64,000 nucleotides of DNA from Bacteroidales bacterium (lineage in GTDB: Bacteria; Bacteroidota; Bacteroidia; Bacteroidales; UBA932): positions 1-64,000 of the forward strand of contig JAFVWT010000012.1 in NCBI GenBank assembly GCA_017501525.1, read 5' to 3'. Shown here piece by piece: positions 56,555 to 64,000 of this stretch (positions are counted from its first letter, which is position 1; every line of letters begins with the position of its first letter). Made by a program: the position numbers and the translations under genes. Below the pieces are notes generated by a model. That model had not been told where the DNA came from. It ran no database searches and saw nothing but the letters and a program-made list of their open reading frames with translations.

Positions 56555-56597
56555 AAGCCTCGAAATTCTTTAATCTTAAGAATTTCGAGGCTTTTAT
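56555..56597. terminator. Strong bidirectional terminator downstream of dnaE
   Basis: A 16-base perfect stem, AAGCCTCGAAATTCTT (56555-56570) with its exact complement (56578-56593), a seven-base loop, and T-rich flanks on both strands. It ends the dnaE transcript and any plus-strand transcript from the repeat region. Confidence 0.92.
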
Positions 56598-56615
56598 TCT
56601 TAAAATGGAGTCTCC

Positions 56616-59600
56616 TTAGATAGTTGTTTTATCAATCTGGTATCTTAATCCACGCTCTTCGAGGTAGTTGATAATGTCGTCGTGTACCGTTATGGAGTGT
56701 TTGACTGATACAAATTCTGTGCTGATGCGATTTTTGCTATCAATGATGTTGAAGGTGAGTCTTGATTTTCCTTTGTGCTTGTGGATGACTTTTTTAAACT
56801 CTTTTCTGAACTTCTCGCTGAGAATTTCTACTGGTATGTGAACTATAAGTTCTTTTATATATGTCTCACGGGCATTGTCCAGCAGTGCCATACCCTCTAT
56901 TTTCTGTCCGTATGATGTTATCATCAGAGGTGCATCTTTCTCTTCGGATTTCTTATATCTGGGGTATAGATGGACTTTCATCATTATATATTTATGAGGT
57001 TGGAGATATCCCATAAATGCCTCATAATCTTTATCGAATAGCATAAATGATGAATCTGTATTAAAATCCTCGAGGGTAAATTTGCAGAACACACCTTTTC
57101 CATTGGATTTGGGTTTTACCTCTACCGCTTTAACTAATCCCGCTATTGTAAAGTTGTCTTTACATATCTCTTTGGTTTTGTTGGGGGTCATATTTGCCTT
57201 TTCTATGTACTCTTGCCATTGGGAGAGGCTCATTGATGTAAAATTCTCTATTTCAAATCGGAATTTGTCCAAAGGGTGGGATGAGAGGTAAACCCCGACG
57301 AGTTCTCTCTCTTTTTTTAGAATCTCCAGTTCGTCGAGTTGTGGTAGTACAGGTATAGCGGGTCTGACTGTCTCCACCATTAGGCCATCTCCAAATAGTG
57401 AGTCTTTGAGTGATTCGCTACTTTTTTGATATTCAGAGCCATATCGCAGCAGCAGGTCTAAGAATGTCTCCCCTTTTGAGGCTTCCAATGCAAAGGAGCC
57501 TCTATTTACTTCGGTGAATCTGTCAAATGCTCCTGAATAGATGAGTGATTCCATCCCTTTTTTATTTACGACGGAGGTATTTATTCTCTCAATAAAATTA
57601 AATATATCTGTGAACGGTCCATCATTTTCCCTTACATCTATAATTGAATTGACGGCATTGACTCCTATTCCTTTGATACCCGACATTCCGAAGCGGATAT
57701 CTCCATCTTTGTTGACAGTGAATTTTGTAAAACTTTCATTGATGTCGGGGCCGAGTACTTTTACACCGTTTCGGCGGCAGTCATCACTGAATTTTGTGAT
57801 TTCCTCAATGTTGCTGAAGTTATTACTTAGTACTGCAGCCATATATTCTGCCCGATAATGTGCTTTCAGGTATCCTGTCTGGTACCCTACCCAAGCATAG
57901 CAGGTTGCGTGGGATTTGTTGAAAGCATACTCGGCAAAAGCTTTCCAGTCTGTCCAGATTTTATCGAGTTTCTCTTTCGGATACCCATGGGCTGCTCCCC
58001 CTTCAAAGAATTTTTCTTGTAGTTCGGCCATTACGGAGAGTTGTTTTTTACCCATCGCTTTTCGGAGTTTGTCTGCCATACCTTTTGTGAACCCTGCAAG
58101 TTTCTGTGACAGAAGCATCACTTGCTCCTGATAGACAGTTACTCCGTAGGTGTCGTGCAGTATCTCCTCCATATCCTCAAGGTCGTATTCTATCTTTTTG
58201 CGACCATGTTTTCTGTCTACAAAGTCCGGAATATACTCCATCGGACCTGGACGATATAGGGCGTTCATCGCAATGAGGTCTTCAAATCGGGAAGGTTGCA
58301 GTTCCTGAAGCCATTTTTGCATTCCCGGTGATTCAAACTGGAAAACCCCGATTGTATCTCCGCGTGAAAATAATTGGTATGTGAGTTCGTCGTCCAGAGG
58401 GATGGTATTCACATCCAGGTCTATCCCTTTTGAGTGCTTTATGATCTCTACGCAGTCTTTAAGAATTGTCAGAGTTTTCAGCCCCAGAAAGTCCATCTTA
58501 AGCATTCCTGCCGACTCGATCAGTGAGCCTTCAAACTGTGATACAAGAATATCTTTTCCTGTCTCCTTGTCTTTAGCTGTACTGAGGGGGATGTAGTTTG
58601 TCAGGTCATCGCGGCCAATAATAGTGGCACAAGCGTGTACCCCTGTGTTTCGGACTGTTCCCTCAAGTTTTGTGGCAAATTCCAATGTCTGAGCCACTAA
58701 CTCGTCTTTCATTGCCTCTTTGAATTCGGGCAGTTTCTCCATACAGAGAGCTACGGTAGGGTCTACCTCTTTCTCCTCTTGTATTGTCTTCTTTTGTCCG
58801 GGGTTGTCGGGGTCATCTATCTCCTTGTTTACCATTGCAGTCACCTTTTTGGGGATAGATTTTGAAAGGTAGTCTGTAGTTTCAAGGCTCAATGTCTGTA
58901 TTCGTCCGACATCTTTAATGACACTCTTTGTGGCCATTGTGCCAAAAGTGATGACATGTGAGACGTGGTCTTTTCCATATTTGTCCTCTACATACTTGAA
59001 TACTTTATACCGACCTTCATCGTCAAAGTCAATATCTATATCAGGCATTGAGATACGGTCAGGGTTGAGGAAACGCTCAAACAGCAAATCGTACTTGATG
59101 GGGTCTATATTGGTGATAGTCAAACAGTATGCTACTGCGCTTCCCGCTGCTGAACCTCTACCGGGACCGACCCATACACCCATTTTTCGGGCAGCTTGTA
59201 TAAAATCTTGAACGATAAGGAAGTAGTCGGGGAATCCCATTTTCTTTATCGTCTCCAATTCAAAGTCTATCCTCTCACGATGTCCTTGTGGTATATCTTC
59301 CCCATATCTTTTTTTTGCCCCTTCGTATGTAAGGTAGTGGAGATAGTCATTGGAATCTGAGAATCCTTCAGGAAGTGGGAAAATAGGGAGGATGGGGTCG
59401 TGATCGAGGCTTATCTTTTCGATTTTGTCTACTATCTCGAGAGTGTTGGAGATGGTTTCAGGATGGTCTCTGAACAGTTCTGACATCTCCTCAATGCTTT
59501 TCAGATACTCCTGTTGGGTATATCGCATTCTTTTCGGAGAGTTGAATTCACTGTTGGTATTGATGCAGATAAGTCTGTCGTGTGCCGGACCATCCTCTTT

Positions 59601-60263
59601 TTTTACAAAGTGAACGTCGTTGGAAGCAATTACTTTGATGCCGTATTTTTCTGCTATTGAGAATATTGCATTGTTTACAACCTCTTGTTCTTCGTATTGT
59701 TTTGTCCCAACTTCAGGTATTTCTGAAATATGTCTTTGAACCTCTAAATAATAATCTTCCCCAAACAGTGATCTGTACCATTGTACCAACCTTTCTGCCT
59801 CTTCTATACTTCCGTTCAATATCGCTTGCGGTACTTCTCCCCCTAAGCAGGCAGAACAGCATATCAGCCCTTCATGATATTTTTCAAGCAATTCGTGGTC
59901 GATACGGGGCTTGTAGTAGAAACCCTCAATATATGCCAATGAGGAGAGTTTGATAAGGTTGTGATATCCTTGCATGTTTTTGGCAAGGAGGATAAGGTGA
60001 TATGAGCTCTGGTCCTCGCGCCCATTCCTTTCTGTCCGTTTCCCTTTTGCAACATATACTTCACATCCTACGATAGGTTTAAGGCTGACTTTTAATTTCT
60101 TGGCTGTGTCTATGAACTCTTTTACACCGAACATATTGCCATGGTCGGTGATTGCCAAAGCGGGCTGTCCGTCGGCTTCGGCTCTTTTGAGCAGCTCGGA
60201 AATTTTAGATTGGCCATCGAGGATGGAGTATTGGGTGTGGACGTGAAGATGGGCAAATGACAT
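56616..60263 (-). CDS. dnaE: DNA polymerase III subunit alpha
   Basis: The replicative polymerase, 1215 residues. It has an N-terminal PHP domain (HLHVHTQYSILDGQ, ITDHGNMFG), the polymerase core with GPGRGSAAGSAVAYCL and the catalytic Asp pair in MPDIDIDFDDEGRYKVFKYV, a third Asp region near PDFVDRKHGRKKIEY, a helix-hairpin-helix segment (FGMSGIKGIGVNAVNSI) and a C-terminal OB fold (FTIAGLVKAVEVKPKSNGKG). The strong terminator follows. Confidence 0.98.
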   Translation of the reverse strand: MSFAHLHVHTQYSILDGQSKISELLKRAEADGQPALAITDHGNMFGVKEFIDTAKKLKVSLKPIVGCEVYVAKGKRTERNGREDQSSYHLILLAKNMQGYHNLIKLSSLAYIEGFYYKPRIDHELLEKYHEGLICCSACLGGEVPQAILNGSIEEAERLVQWYRSLFGEDYYLEVQRHISEIPEVGTKQYEEQEVVNNAIFSIAEKYGIKVIASNDVHFVKKEDGPAHDRLICINTNSEFNSPKRMRYTQQEYLKSIEEMSELFRDHPETISNTLEIVDKIEKISLDHDPILPIFPLPEGFSDSNDYLHYLTYEGAKKRYGEDIPQGHRERIDFELETIKKMGFPDYFLIVQDFIQAARKMGVWVGPGRGSAAGSAVAYCLTITNIDPIKYDLLFERFLNPDRISMPDIDIDFDDEGRYKVFKYVEDKYGKDHVSHVITFGTMATKSVIKDVGRIQTLSLETTDYLSKSIPKKVTAMVNKEIDDPDNPGQKKTIQEEKEVDPTVALCMEKLPEFKEAMKDELVAQTLEFATKLEGTVRNTGVHACATIIGRDDLTNYIPLSTAKDKETGKDILVSQFEGSLIESAGMLKMDFLGLKTLTILKDCVEIIKHSKGIDLDVNTIPLDDELTYQLFSRGDTIGVFQFESPGMQKWLQELQPSRFEDLIAMNALYRPGPMEYIPDFVDRKHGRKKIEYDLEDMEEILHDTYGVTVYQEQVMLLSQKLAGFTKGMADKLRKAMGKKQLSVMAELQEKFFEGGAAHGYPKEKLDKIWTDWKAFAEYAFNKSHATCYAWVGYQTGYLKAHYRAEYMAAVLSNNFSNIEEITKFSDDCRRNGVKVLGPDINESFTKFTVNKDGDIRFGMSGIKGIGVNAVNSIIDVRENDGPFTDIFNFIERINTSVVNKKGMESLIYSGAFDRFTEVNRGSFALEASKGETFLDLLLRYGSEYQKSSESLKDSLFGDGLMVETVRPAIPVLPQLDELEILKKERELVGVYLSSHPLDKFRFEIENFTSMSLSQWQEYIEKANMTPNKTKEICKDNFTIAGLVKAVEVKPKSNGKGVFCKFTLEDFNTDSSFMLFDKDYEAFMGYLQPHKYIMMKVHLYPRYKKSEEKDAPLMITSYGQKIEGMALLDNARETYIKELIVHIPVEILSEKFRKEFKKVIHKHKGKSRLTFNIIDSKNRISTEFVSVKHSITVHDDIINYLEERGLRYQIDKTTI

Positions 60264-60304
60264 ATTTTAAATGTTTATTTGTTTTGTTGCAAAATCTTGG
60301 TTGG

Positions 60305-61546
60305 TTATTGTTTTACTTTTTCAAACAGATATACTTTGTCGGCTCTTCTGACCCTTTGAGGACATGGAATAGAACAGAATGTACCTTGTGATGCCGTTTG
60401 GGTTGTCTGTAGTTCGACTCTGATCTCTTCCAGATCGGTTTCGACCACTCCCGATGTGGGGCCTATTATCATTATGTGTTGTCCTACTGAAATAGGGGCA
60501 GCCTCGACAAGGATTTCGGCAACTCCTATATTGCTGAAGTAGTTGGTTACTTTTCCGATGTATGTCTTCTTGCGGGTGGCATTGCTTCCATATACTTTTG
60601 ACCATTCTCCAAGTCTCGCGCCCTGATAGTATCCGTCCCAAAAACCTCTGTTGAATACCTCTTCGAGTTCTTTTTTGAATTCGCCAGCCCTTTCAGGGGT
60701 AAATGTTCCCTCTTCGAGCAAATCCGCAGCGCGTCTGTATGCTGAAGCAACTTTCTTAACATACTCAGCCCCTCTGGCGCGTCCCTCTATCTTGAAGACC
60801 TTGACCCCTGCATTGAACATTTTATCCATAAATTCTATGGTGCAAAGGTCTTTTGGGGACATTATATATTTGTTGTCCACTTCGAGTTGGCGTCCTGTCT
60901 CCATATCTGTGACTTGGTACCCCCGACGACATATCTGGAAACACGAACCTCTGTTGGCAGAGTGGTTGTATTCGTGAAGACTGAGGTAACATTTGCCAGA
61001 GACAGCCATACAGAGTGCTCCATGACAAAACATTTCTATTTCAACGGGGCGACCTGCGGGGCCGCAAATATTTTGTTCGATGATTTGGGTATGAATCTCT
61101 TTTACTTGTTCAAGGGTAAGTTCCCGAGCCAGAACCACTACATCTGCATATTGAGCATAGAATCTGACAGCCTCTATATTGGAAATGTTTGCCTGTGTGG
61201 AGATATGTACCTCCAGACCTATCTGGCGGGCATATAGTATTACAGATATATCTGAAGCTATGACTGCACTTACACCCGCTTCTTTAGCTGCCATGAGGGT
61301 CTGTTTCCCTTTCTCCAAATCCTCATTGTACATTATGATGTTTAGAGTGAGGTAAGATTTTACGTTGTGCTCTGAGCATATTCGGGTGATTTCAGGTAAA
61401 TCTTCCATTGTGAAATTGTTGGCAGAGTGGGAACGCATATTCAGGTTCTCAACGCCGAAGTAGATGGAATTTGCTCCCCCTTGTATTGCTGCCATCAGGG
61501 CTTCAAAGTTCCCTGCAGGGGCCATTATTTCAATATGTTTCTCCAT
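60305..61546 (-). CDS. Peptidase U32 family protein, TrhP-like
   Basis: A 413-residue member of the U32 family. The first domain (about 1-260) starts with EIMAPAGNFEALMAAIQGGANSIYFG and carries the cysteine cluster EMFCHGALCMAVSGKC...SCFQICRRGY (Cys174, 179, 186, 202, 206), as in TrhP/YegQ proteins that hydroxylate U34 of tRNA using prephenate; a C-terminal barrel follows. Despite the name, true protease activity is doubtful. The ATG overlaps the polyprenyl synthetase stop by one base (TAATG). Confidence 0.88.
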   Translation of the reverse strand: MEKHIEIMAPAGNFEALMAAIQGGANSIYFGVENLNMRSHSANNFTMEDLPEITRICSEHNVKSYLTLNIIMYNEDLEKGKQTLMAAKEAGVSAVIASDISVILYARQIGLEVHISTQANISNIEAVRFYAQYADVVVLARELTLEQVKEIHTQIIEQNICGPAGRPVEIEMFCHGALCMAVSGKCYLSLHEYNHSANRGSCFQICRRGYQVTDMETGRQLEVDNKYIMSPKDLCTIEFMDKMFNAGVKVFKIEGRARGAEYVKKVASAYRRAADLLEEGTFTPERAGEFKKELEEVFNRGFWDGYYQGARLGEWSKVYGSNATRKKTYIGKVTNYFSNIGVAEILVEAAPISVGQHIMIIGPTSGVVETDLEEIRVELQTTQTASQGTFCSIPCPQRVRRADKVYLFEKVKQ

Positions 61547-62514
61547 TATTTGTCTCTAAAGGTCATTTTTTTTGCAAATTGGACAAGTTGTTCAAACTGC
61601 TCTTCAGGCAGATTGAGATCTTCTATTTTACCAATAGCCATTTTATAGTATTTATCAATTTCTTTTTCTGCTTTCTCTTTTATGCCCAGTTCGGTATAAA
61701 TGATTTGGGCCTCCTTGATTTTCTGTTCGGCTTGTTCCGAGGGCATTGCGACAATTTTCTCCCAGCGCTCTTTGTACTCTCCGGTAGCGGTGTTGTAACA
61801 TTCGACAAAAAGCCAGCTTTTTTTATTGTTGGTAATATCTCCACCGATGTTTTTCCCGAAGATTCTGGGATCTCCAAAATTGTCCAGGTAGTCATCAGCT
61901 ATTTGGAAAGCGATGCCCAGGAGGTATCCGTAATCGTAAAGCAATTGTGCTTTGTGTTCAGGAGCTCCTGCCAAGATTGCTCCCATTTTGGCACTGCAAG
62001 CAATCAGTACAGCTGTTTTTAGCCCAATCATTTTGATGTAGTCTTCCATAGGGATTATGGGAATATCTTCAAAATTCATGTCATATTGCTGTCCCTCACA
62101 TACCTGGGCAGCTGTTCTGTTGAAAAGTGCAAGTGCCTCTCTGAGATGCTCTGCAGGTGCGTCAGATATGTAGCTGTAGGCTTGTATTGACATTACATCT
62201 CCGGAAAGGATGGCTATATTGTCGCACCATTTTTTATGTATGGTCTCTTTACCGCGGCGCATATCGGCTTTGTCCATGATATCGTCGTGGATGAGGGTAA
62301 AGGTGTGGAATATTTCGATAGCTAATGCAGGATTGACAATAGAGGAATCAATTTTATCGCTGAATAGGGAATAAGTGAGAAGGCATAATCTTGGCCTGAT
62401 TCTTTTTCCTCCAAGTGTAAAGATGTACTCTATTGGATCATATAATTCTTTTGGATCTCCTCCTAAATTTATTTTGTCTAAACCTTCCTGGAGGTGTTTG
62501 TCAATATCAACCAT
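61546..62514 (-). CDS. Polyprenyl (isoprenyl) diphosphate synthase
   Basis: A trans-prenyl transferase of 322 residues. The first Asp-rich motif is HDDIMDKADMRRG (Asp77-Asp78, Asp81) and the second is AFQIADDYLDNFGD. GGKRIRPRLCLL and the QYDMNFEDI segment are typical of Bacteroidota. Product chain length (farnesyl/geranylgeranyl or longer) cannot be told from sequence alone. It heads the two-gene operon with the TrhP-like gene. A TATCTTTG box lies at 62542-62549 on the minus strand. Confidence 0.93.
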   Translation of the reverse strand: MVDIDKHLQEGLDKINLGGDPKELYDPIEYIFTLGGKRIRPRLCLLTYSLFSDKIDSSIVNPALAIEIFHTFTLIHDDIMDKADMRRGKETIHKKWCDNIAILSGDVMSIQAYSYISDAPAEHLREALALFNRTAAQVCEGQQYDMNFEDIPIIPMEDYIKMIGLKTAVLIACSAKMGAILAGAPEHKAQLLYDYGYLLGIAFQIADDYLDNFGDPRIFGKNIGGDITNNKKSWLFVECYNTATGEYKERWEKIVAMPSEQAEQKIKEAQIIYTELGIKEKAEKEIDKYYKMAIGKIEDLNLPEEQFEQLVQFAKKMTFRDK

Positions 62515-62582
62515 ACTCTTATTGTTTAATAACCAATCTTACAAAGATAACCATTTTGAAATATTTTTATTATAAATCACAC

Positions 62583-62605
62583 AAGGGATGTTCTATAAAA
62601 TTCTC
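62583..62605 (+). repeat. Short interspersed repeat, divergent copy
   Basis: AAGGGATGTTCTATAAAATT then CTCG. Its first 19 bases match the copy near 34651 at all but one position. Confidence 0.5.
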
Positions 62606-62744
62606 GTTTTAAATGTAGGACTCCAGAACTTTTGCCTCCTTTATGGCTTTTATAGTAATCTTTTTATCTCTCTTTCATTTTCTGTAACTATTTGTCAATC
62701 AAGGTTAAATCGTGATCGGATCTCATCCCTGGCCTGGATAAATT

Positions 62745-62772
62745 GGAGATGCCCGGTCGAGCCAGGCATGAC
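62745..62772 (-). repeat. REP-like palindrome 3
   Basis: GAGATGCCCGGTCGAGCCAG then GCATGACG on the plus strand: GTCAT...ATCTC element in minus orientation. Confidence 0.75.
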
Positions 62773-62862
62773 GTAAGACAGGCAAGGGAAGATGAGGCAG
62801 GAGACTAAATCAATGCATCCCTACCTGAATACTATTAAGTCCTTTGACTTGAATGTTATCAA

Positions 62863-62887
62863 GTCATCCCCGACCTGATCGGGGATC
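62863..62887 (+). repeat. REP-like palindrome 4
   Basis: GTCATCCCCGACCTGATCGG then GGATCT: the plus-orientation member, with CCCCGA/TCGGGG arms. Confidence 0.75.
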
Positions 62888-62952
62888 TAATACATAATTA
62901 AAGGTACAGAGTGGAAAACCAATCCCTCAAAACAATCAAACAAGACCGGCAG

Positions 62953-62976
62953 GATTAGTCAGAGTCTTTTATAGGA
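62953..62976 (-). repeat. Short interspersed repeat, minus orientation
   Basis: On the minus strand, TCCTATAAAAGACTCTGACT resembles the TTCTATAAAAGACTTT core of the family. Confidence 0.5.
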
Positions 62977-63025
62977 CTTTCATAAATGCTCTCATGCCCA
63001 CCCGCAAGAATCAAATCAAAACTGT

Positions 63026-63055
63026 TTGTTTTTCACATGCTTCTTAGTATTTTTG
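63026..63055 (+). promoter_or_regulatory. Promoter of rsgA
   Basis: TTG (63026-63028), 19 bases, TATTTTTG (63048-63055): a full match that ends five bases before the GTG start, implying a leaderless or nearly leaderless transcript. Confidence 0.7.
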
Positions 63056-63060
63056 CAATT

Positions 63061-64000
63061 GTGGAAAAAATTAAAAAGTCAATAGCGACTGTCGTAAAGC
63101 ATACGGGCAGTCATTATATTATTTCGGAGTTGCCACAGTGGGAACTGATACCGGCAGTGGTGCGGGGAAAGTTGAGACTTTCAGGAGGCAGTACCACTAA
63201 CCCTATTGCAGTAGGGGATAAGGTGGAGTATTCTGTGGTAACAGATGAATCTGGTATCCCTTGCGGAGAGGCTGTTATTCATTCAGTATTGCCAAGAGAC
63301 AATTATGTTATAAGAAAGTCGACAAATCTTTCAAGGCAATGTCATATCATAGCATCCAATGTCGATTGTGCATATTTGGTGGTGACAATAGATCGCCCTG
63401 AGACCAAGTGGCCTTTTATTGACAGATTTTTAGTGACATGTGCTGCATATCGAGTACCTGTGAAGATTCTCCTTAACAAGATGGACCTATATCGTGATGA
63501 TGAACTCCTAATGGAGAAAGTGTCGTTGTTTCACTCGATTTATGAAGATGCTGGTTATCAGGTAATGGATATATCTGTTGTAGAGAATTTCGGTATAGAT
63601 GAATTGAGGGAGCAATGCCGTCAAGCCGGTATCTCTCTTTTTTCGGGAGTCTCGGGTGTTGGAAAATCTTCGTTGATAAAATCGCTTGACCCCTCGTTGG
63701 AACCAAAGATTTCCAATATTTCGGACAAGCATCTGCAGGGAAGGCATACGACTACTTTTTATGAAATATATCCATTGGCGGGTGGAGGTTTTATCATAGA
63801 TACGCCAGGTATACGGGGATTTGGCTTGGTTGATTTGGAGCAGGAAGAACTCTCTGCTTATTTCCCTGAAATGCTTAGAGTTGAGGATAATTGCCGTTTC
63901 AAGCCTTGTACCCATACCCATGAGCCGGGGTGTGCAGTGATAAGAGGTGTTGAGGAGGGCTCGATTTCTCTGGAAAGATATAATTCATACTTGGGAATGC
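63061..64000 (+). CDS. rsgA: Ribosome small subunit-dependent GTPase A (3' end beyond the window)
   Basis: A 30S-maturation GTPase, 313 codons visible, cut off by the window edge. The circularly permuted G motifs appear in order: G4 LLNKMDLYRD, then G1 SGVSGVGKSSLIKSL, then G3 IDTPGIRGFGL. The zinc site is CRFKPCTHTHEPGC. An N-terminal OB fold (about 1-80) includes TTNPIAVGDKVEY. I take the GTG at 63061 because a full promoter ends just before it. An in-frame ATG at 63037 exists but lies inside that promoter. Confidence 0.95.
   Translation, partial: MEKIKKSIATVVKHTGSHYIISELPQWELIPAVVRGKLRLSGGSTTNPIAVGDKVEYSVVTDESGIPCGEAVIHSVLPRDNYVIRKSTNLSRQCHIIASNVDCAYLVVTIDRPETKWPFIDRFLVTCAAYRVPVKILLNKMDLYRDDELLMEKVSLFHSIYEDAGYQVMDISVVENFGIDELREQCRQAGISLFSGVSGVGKSSLIKSLDPSLEPKISNISDKHLQGRHTTTFYEIYPLAGGGFIIDTPGIRGFGLVDLEQEELSAYFPEMLRVEDNCRFKPCTHTHEPGCAVIRGVEEGSISLERYNSYLGM

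Larger units (their letters stand above)
56087..56615. other. Repeat-rich gap before dnaE
   Basis: A 529-base gap without genes. It holds one short interspersed repeat, two REP-like palindromes (56149 and 56426), a CCCCTTAAAAAGGGG-type palindrome around 56222-56236, and the bidirectional terminator at 56555-56597. The remainder shows nothing. Confidence 0.7.
62515..63060. other. Repeat-rich gap before rsgA
   Basis: A 546-base gap. It has two REP-like palindromes, two members of the short interspersed repeat family, a -7 box for the prenyl synthase gene, and the rsgA promoter at the end. No coding potential seen. Confidence 0.7.

Noticed and set aside
61471..62022. A 183-residue hydrophobic plus-strand frame
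   Set aside because: Lies opposite the prenyl synthase gene; the hydrophobicity is the mirror of its charged helices.
1..64000. CRISPR array, prophage or insertion sequence
   Set aside because: No regularly spaced repeats with unique spacers, no transposase or integrase and no phage structural genes were seen on either strand.

Overview
The window reads as a chromosomal segment of a Bacteroidota bacterium, most likely Bacteroidales. The evidence is the housekeeping gene set, the Bacteroidota-type families (FISUMP lipoprotein, DUF4325, DUF2795, GH3-like ligase, membrane-anchored AraC regulators, stand-alone HsdR_N next to holA), the general lack of Shine-Dalgarno sites, and promoters of the TTG-N19-TAnnTTTG type, six of which match with exactly 19 bases of spacing. 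Most of the window is compact core genome. I see no prophage, transposase, CRISPR array or defence island.

Layout. 1-5300: an edge ORF, a non-coding stretch with a decayed repeat, the flavin transferase apbE divergent from a FISUMP lipoprotein, then phoH, a CapA-like phosphoesterase and a DUF389 membrane protein on the minus strand. 6700-15300 (plus): a SPOR lipoprotein, gcvT, an M28-like protein fused to a TonB C-terminal domain that lacks catalytic residues, leuS, a YitT-family protein and two overlapping AraC-type regulators. 15300-21300: holA, an HsdR_N protein, cca, folE, an orphan ABC ATPase, a PduO-type adenosyltransferase, and DUF2795 and DUF4325 proteins. 21350-26500 (minus): an L-fucose operon fucI-fucA-fucK-fucP. 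26680-32160 (plus): a three-gene RND efflux operon. 32170-34600 (minus): a TonB-dependent receptor behind a TPP riboswitch, so probably a thiamine-compound transporter.

34750-40730: an ABC-F ATPase head-to-head with a seven-gene ribosomal operon (rplC-rplD-rplW-rplB-rpsS-rplV-rpsC). This operon has its own promoter and terminator, and lacks both rpsJ before it and rplP-rpmC-rpsQ after it. 40865-44944 (minus): the shikimate operon aroB, a fused aroD-aroA gene, and aroC, all overlapping, next to tRNA-Leu(CAA). 45270-56100: gpmI, rnr, a GH3-family ligase, recO, rdgB, an S41 protease, a DUF486 protein, a small lipoprotein and an outer-membrane protein with a long leader. 56600-62500 (minus): dnaE, then a polyprenyl synthetase and a TrhP-like U32 protein. 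The window ends inside rsgA.

Points most worth a second look: the broken S10 ribosomal cluster; the AroD-AroA fusion; the apparently inactive M28-TonB_C protein; the TPP-riboswitch-controlled receptor with a possible switching helix; two families of short interspersed repeats (a REP-like palindrome with GTCAT/ATCTC ends, and an element with the core TTCYATAAAAG); the long leader before the outer-membrane protein gene; and a promoter abutting the rsgA start codon, which suggests a leaderless mRNA. No clearly new multi-gene system is evident; these are the best candidates.
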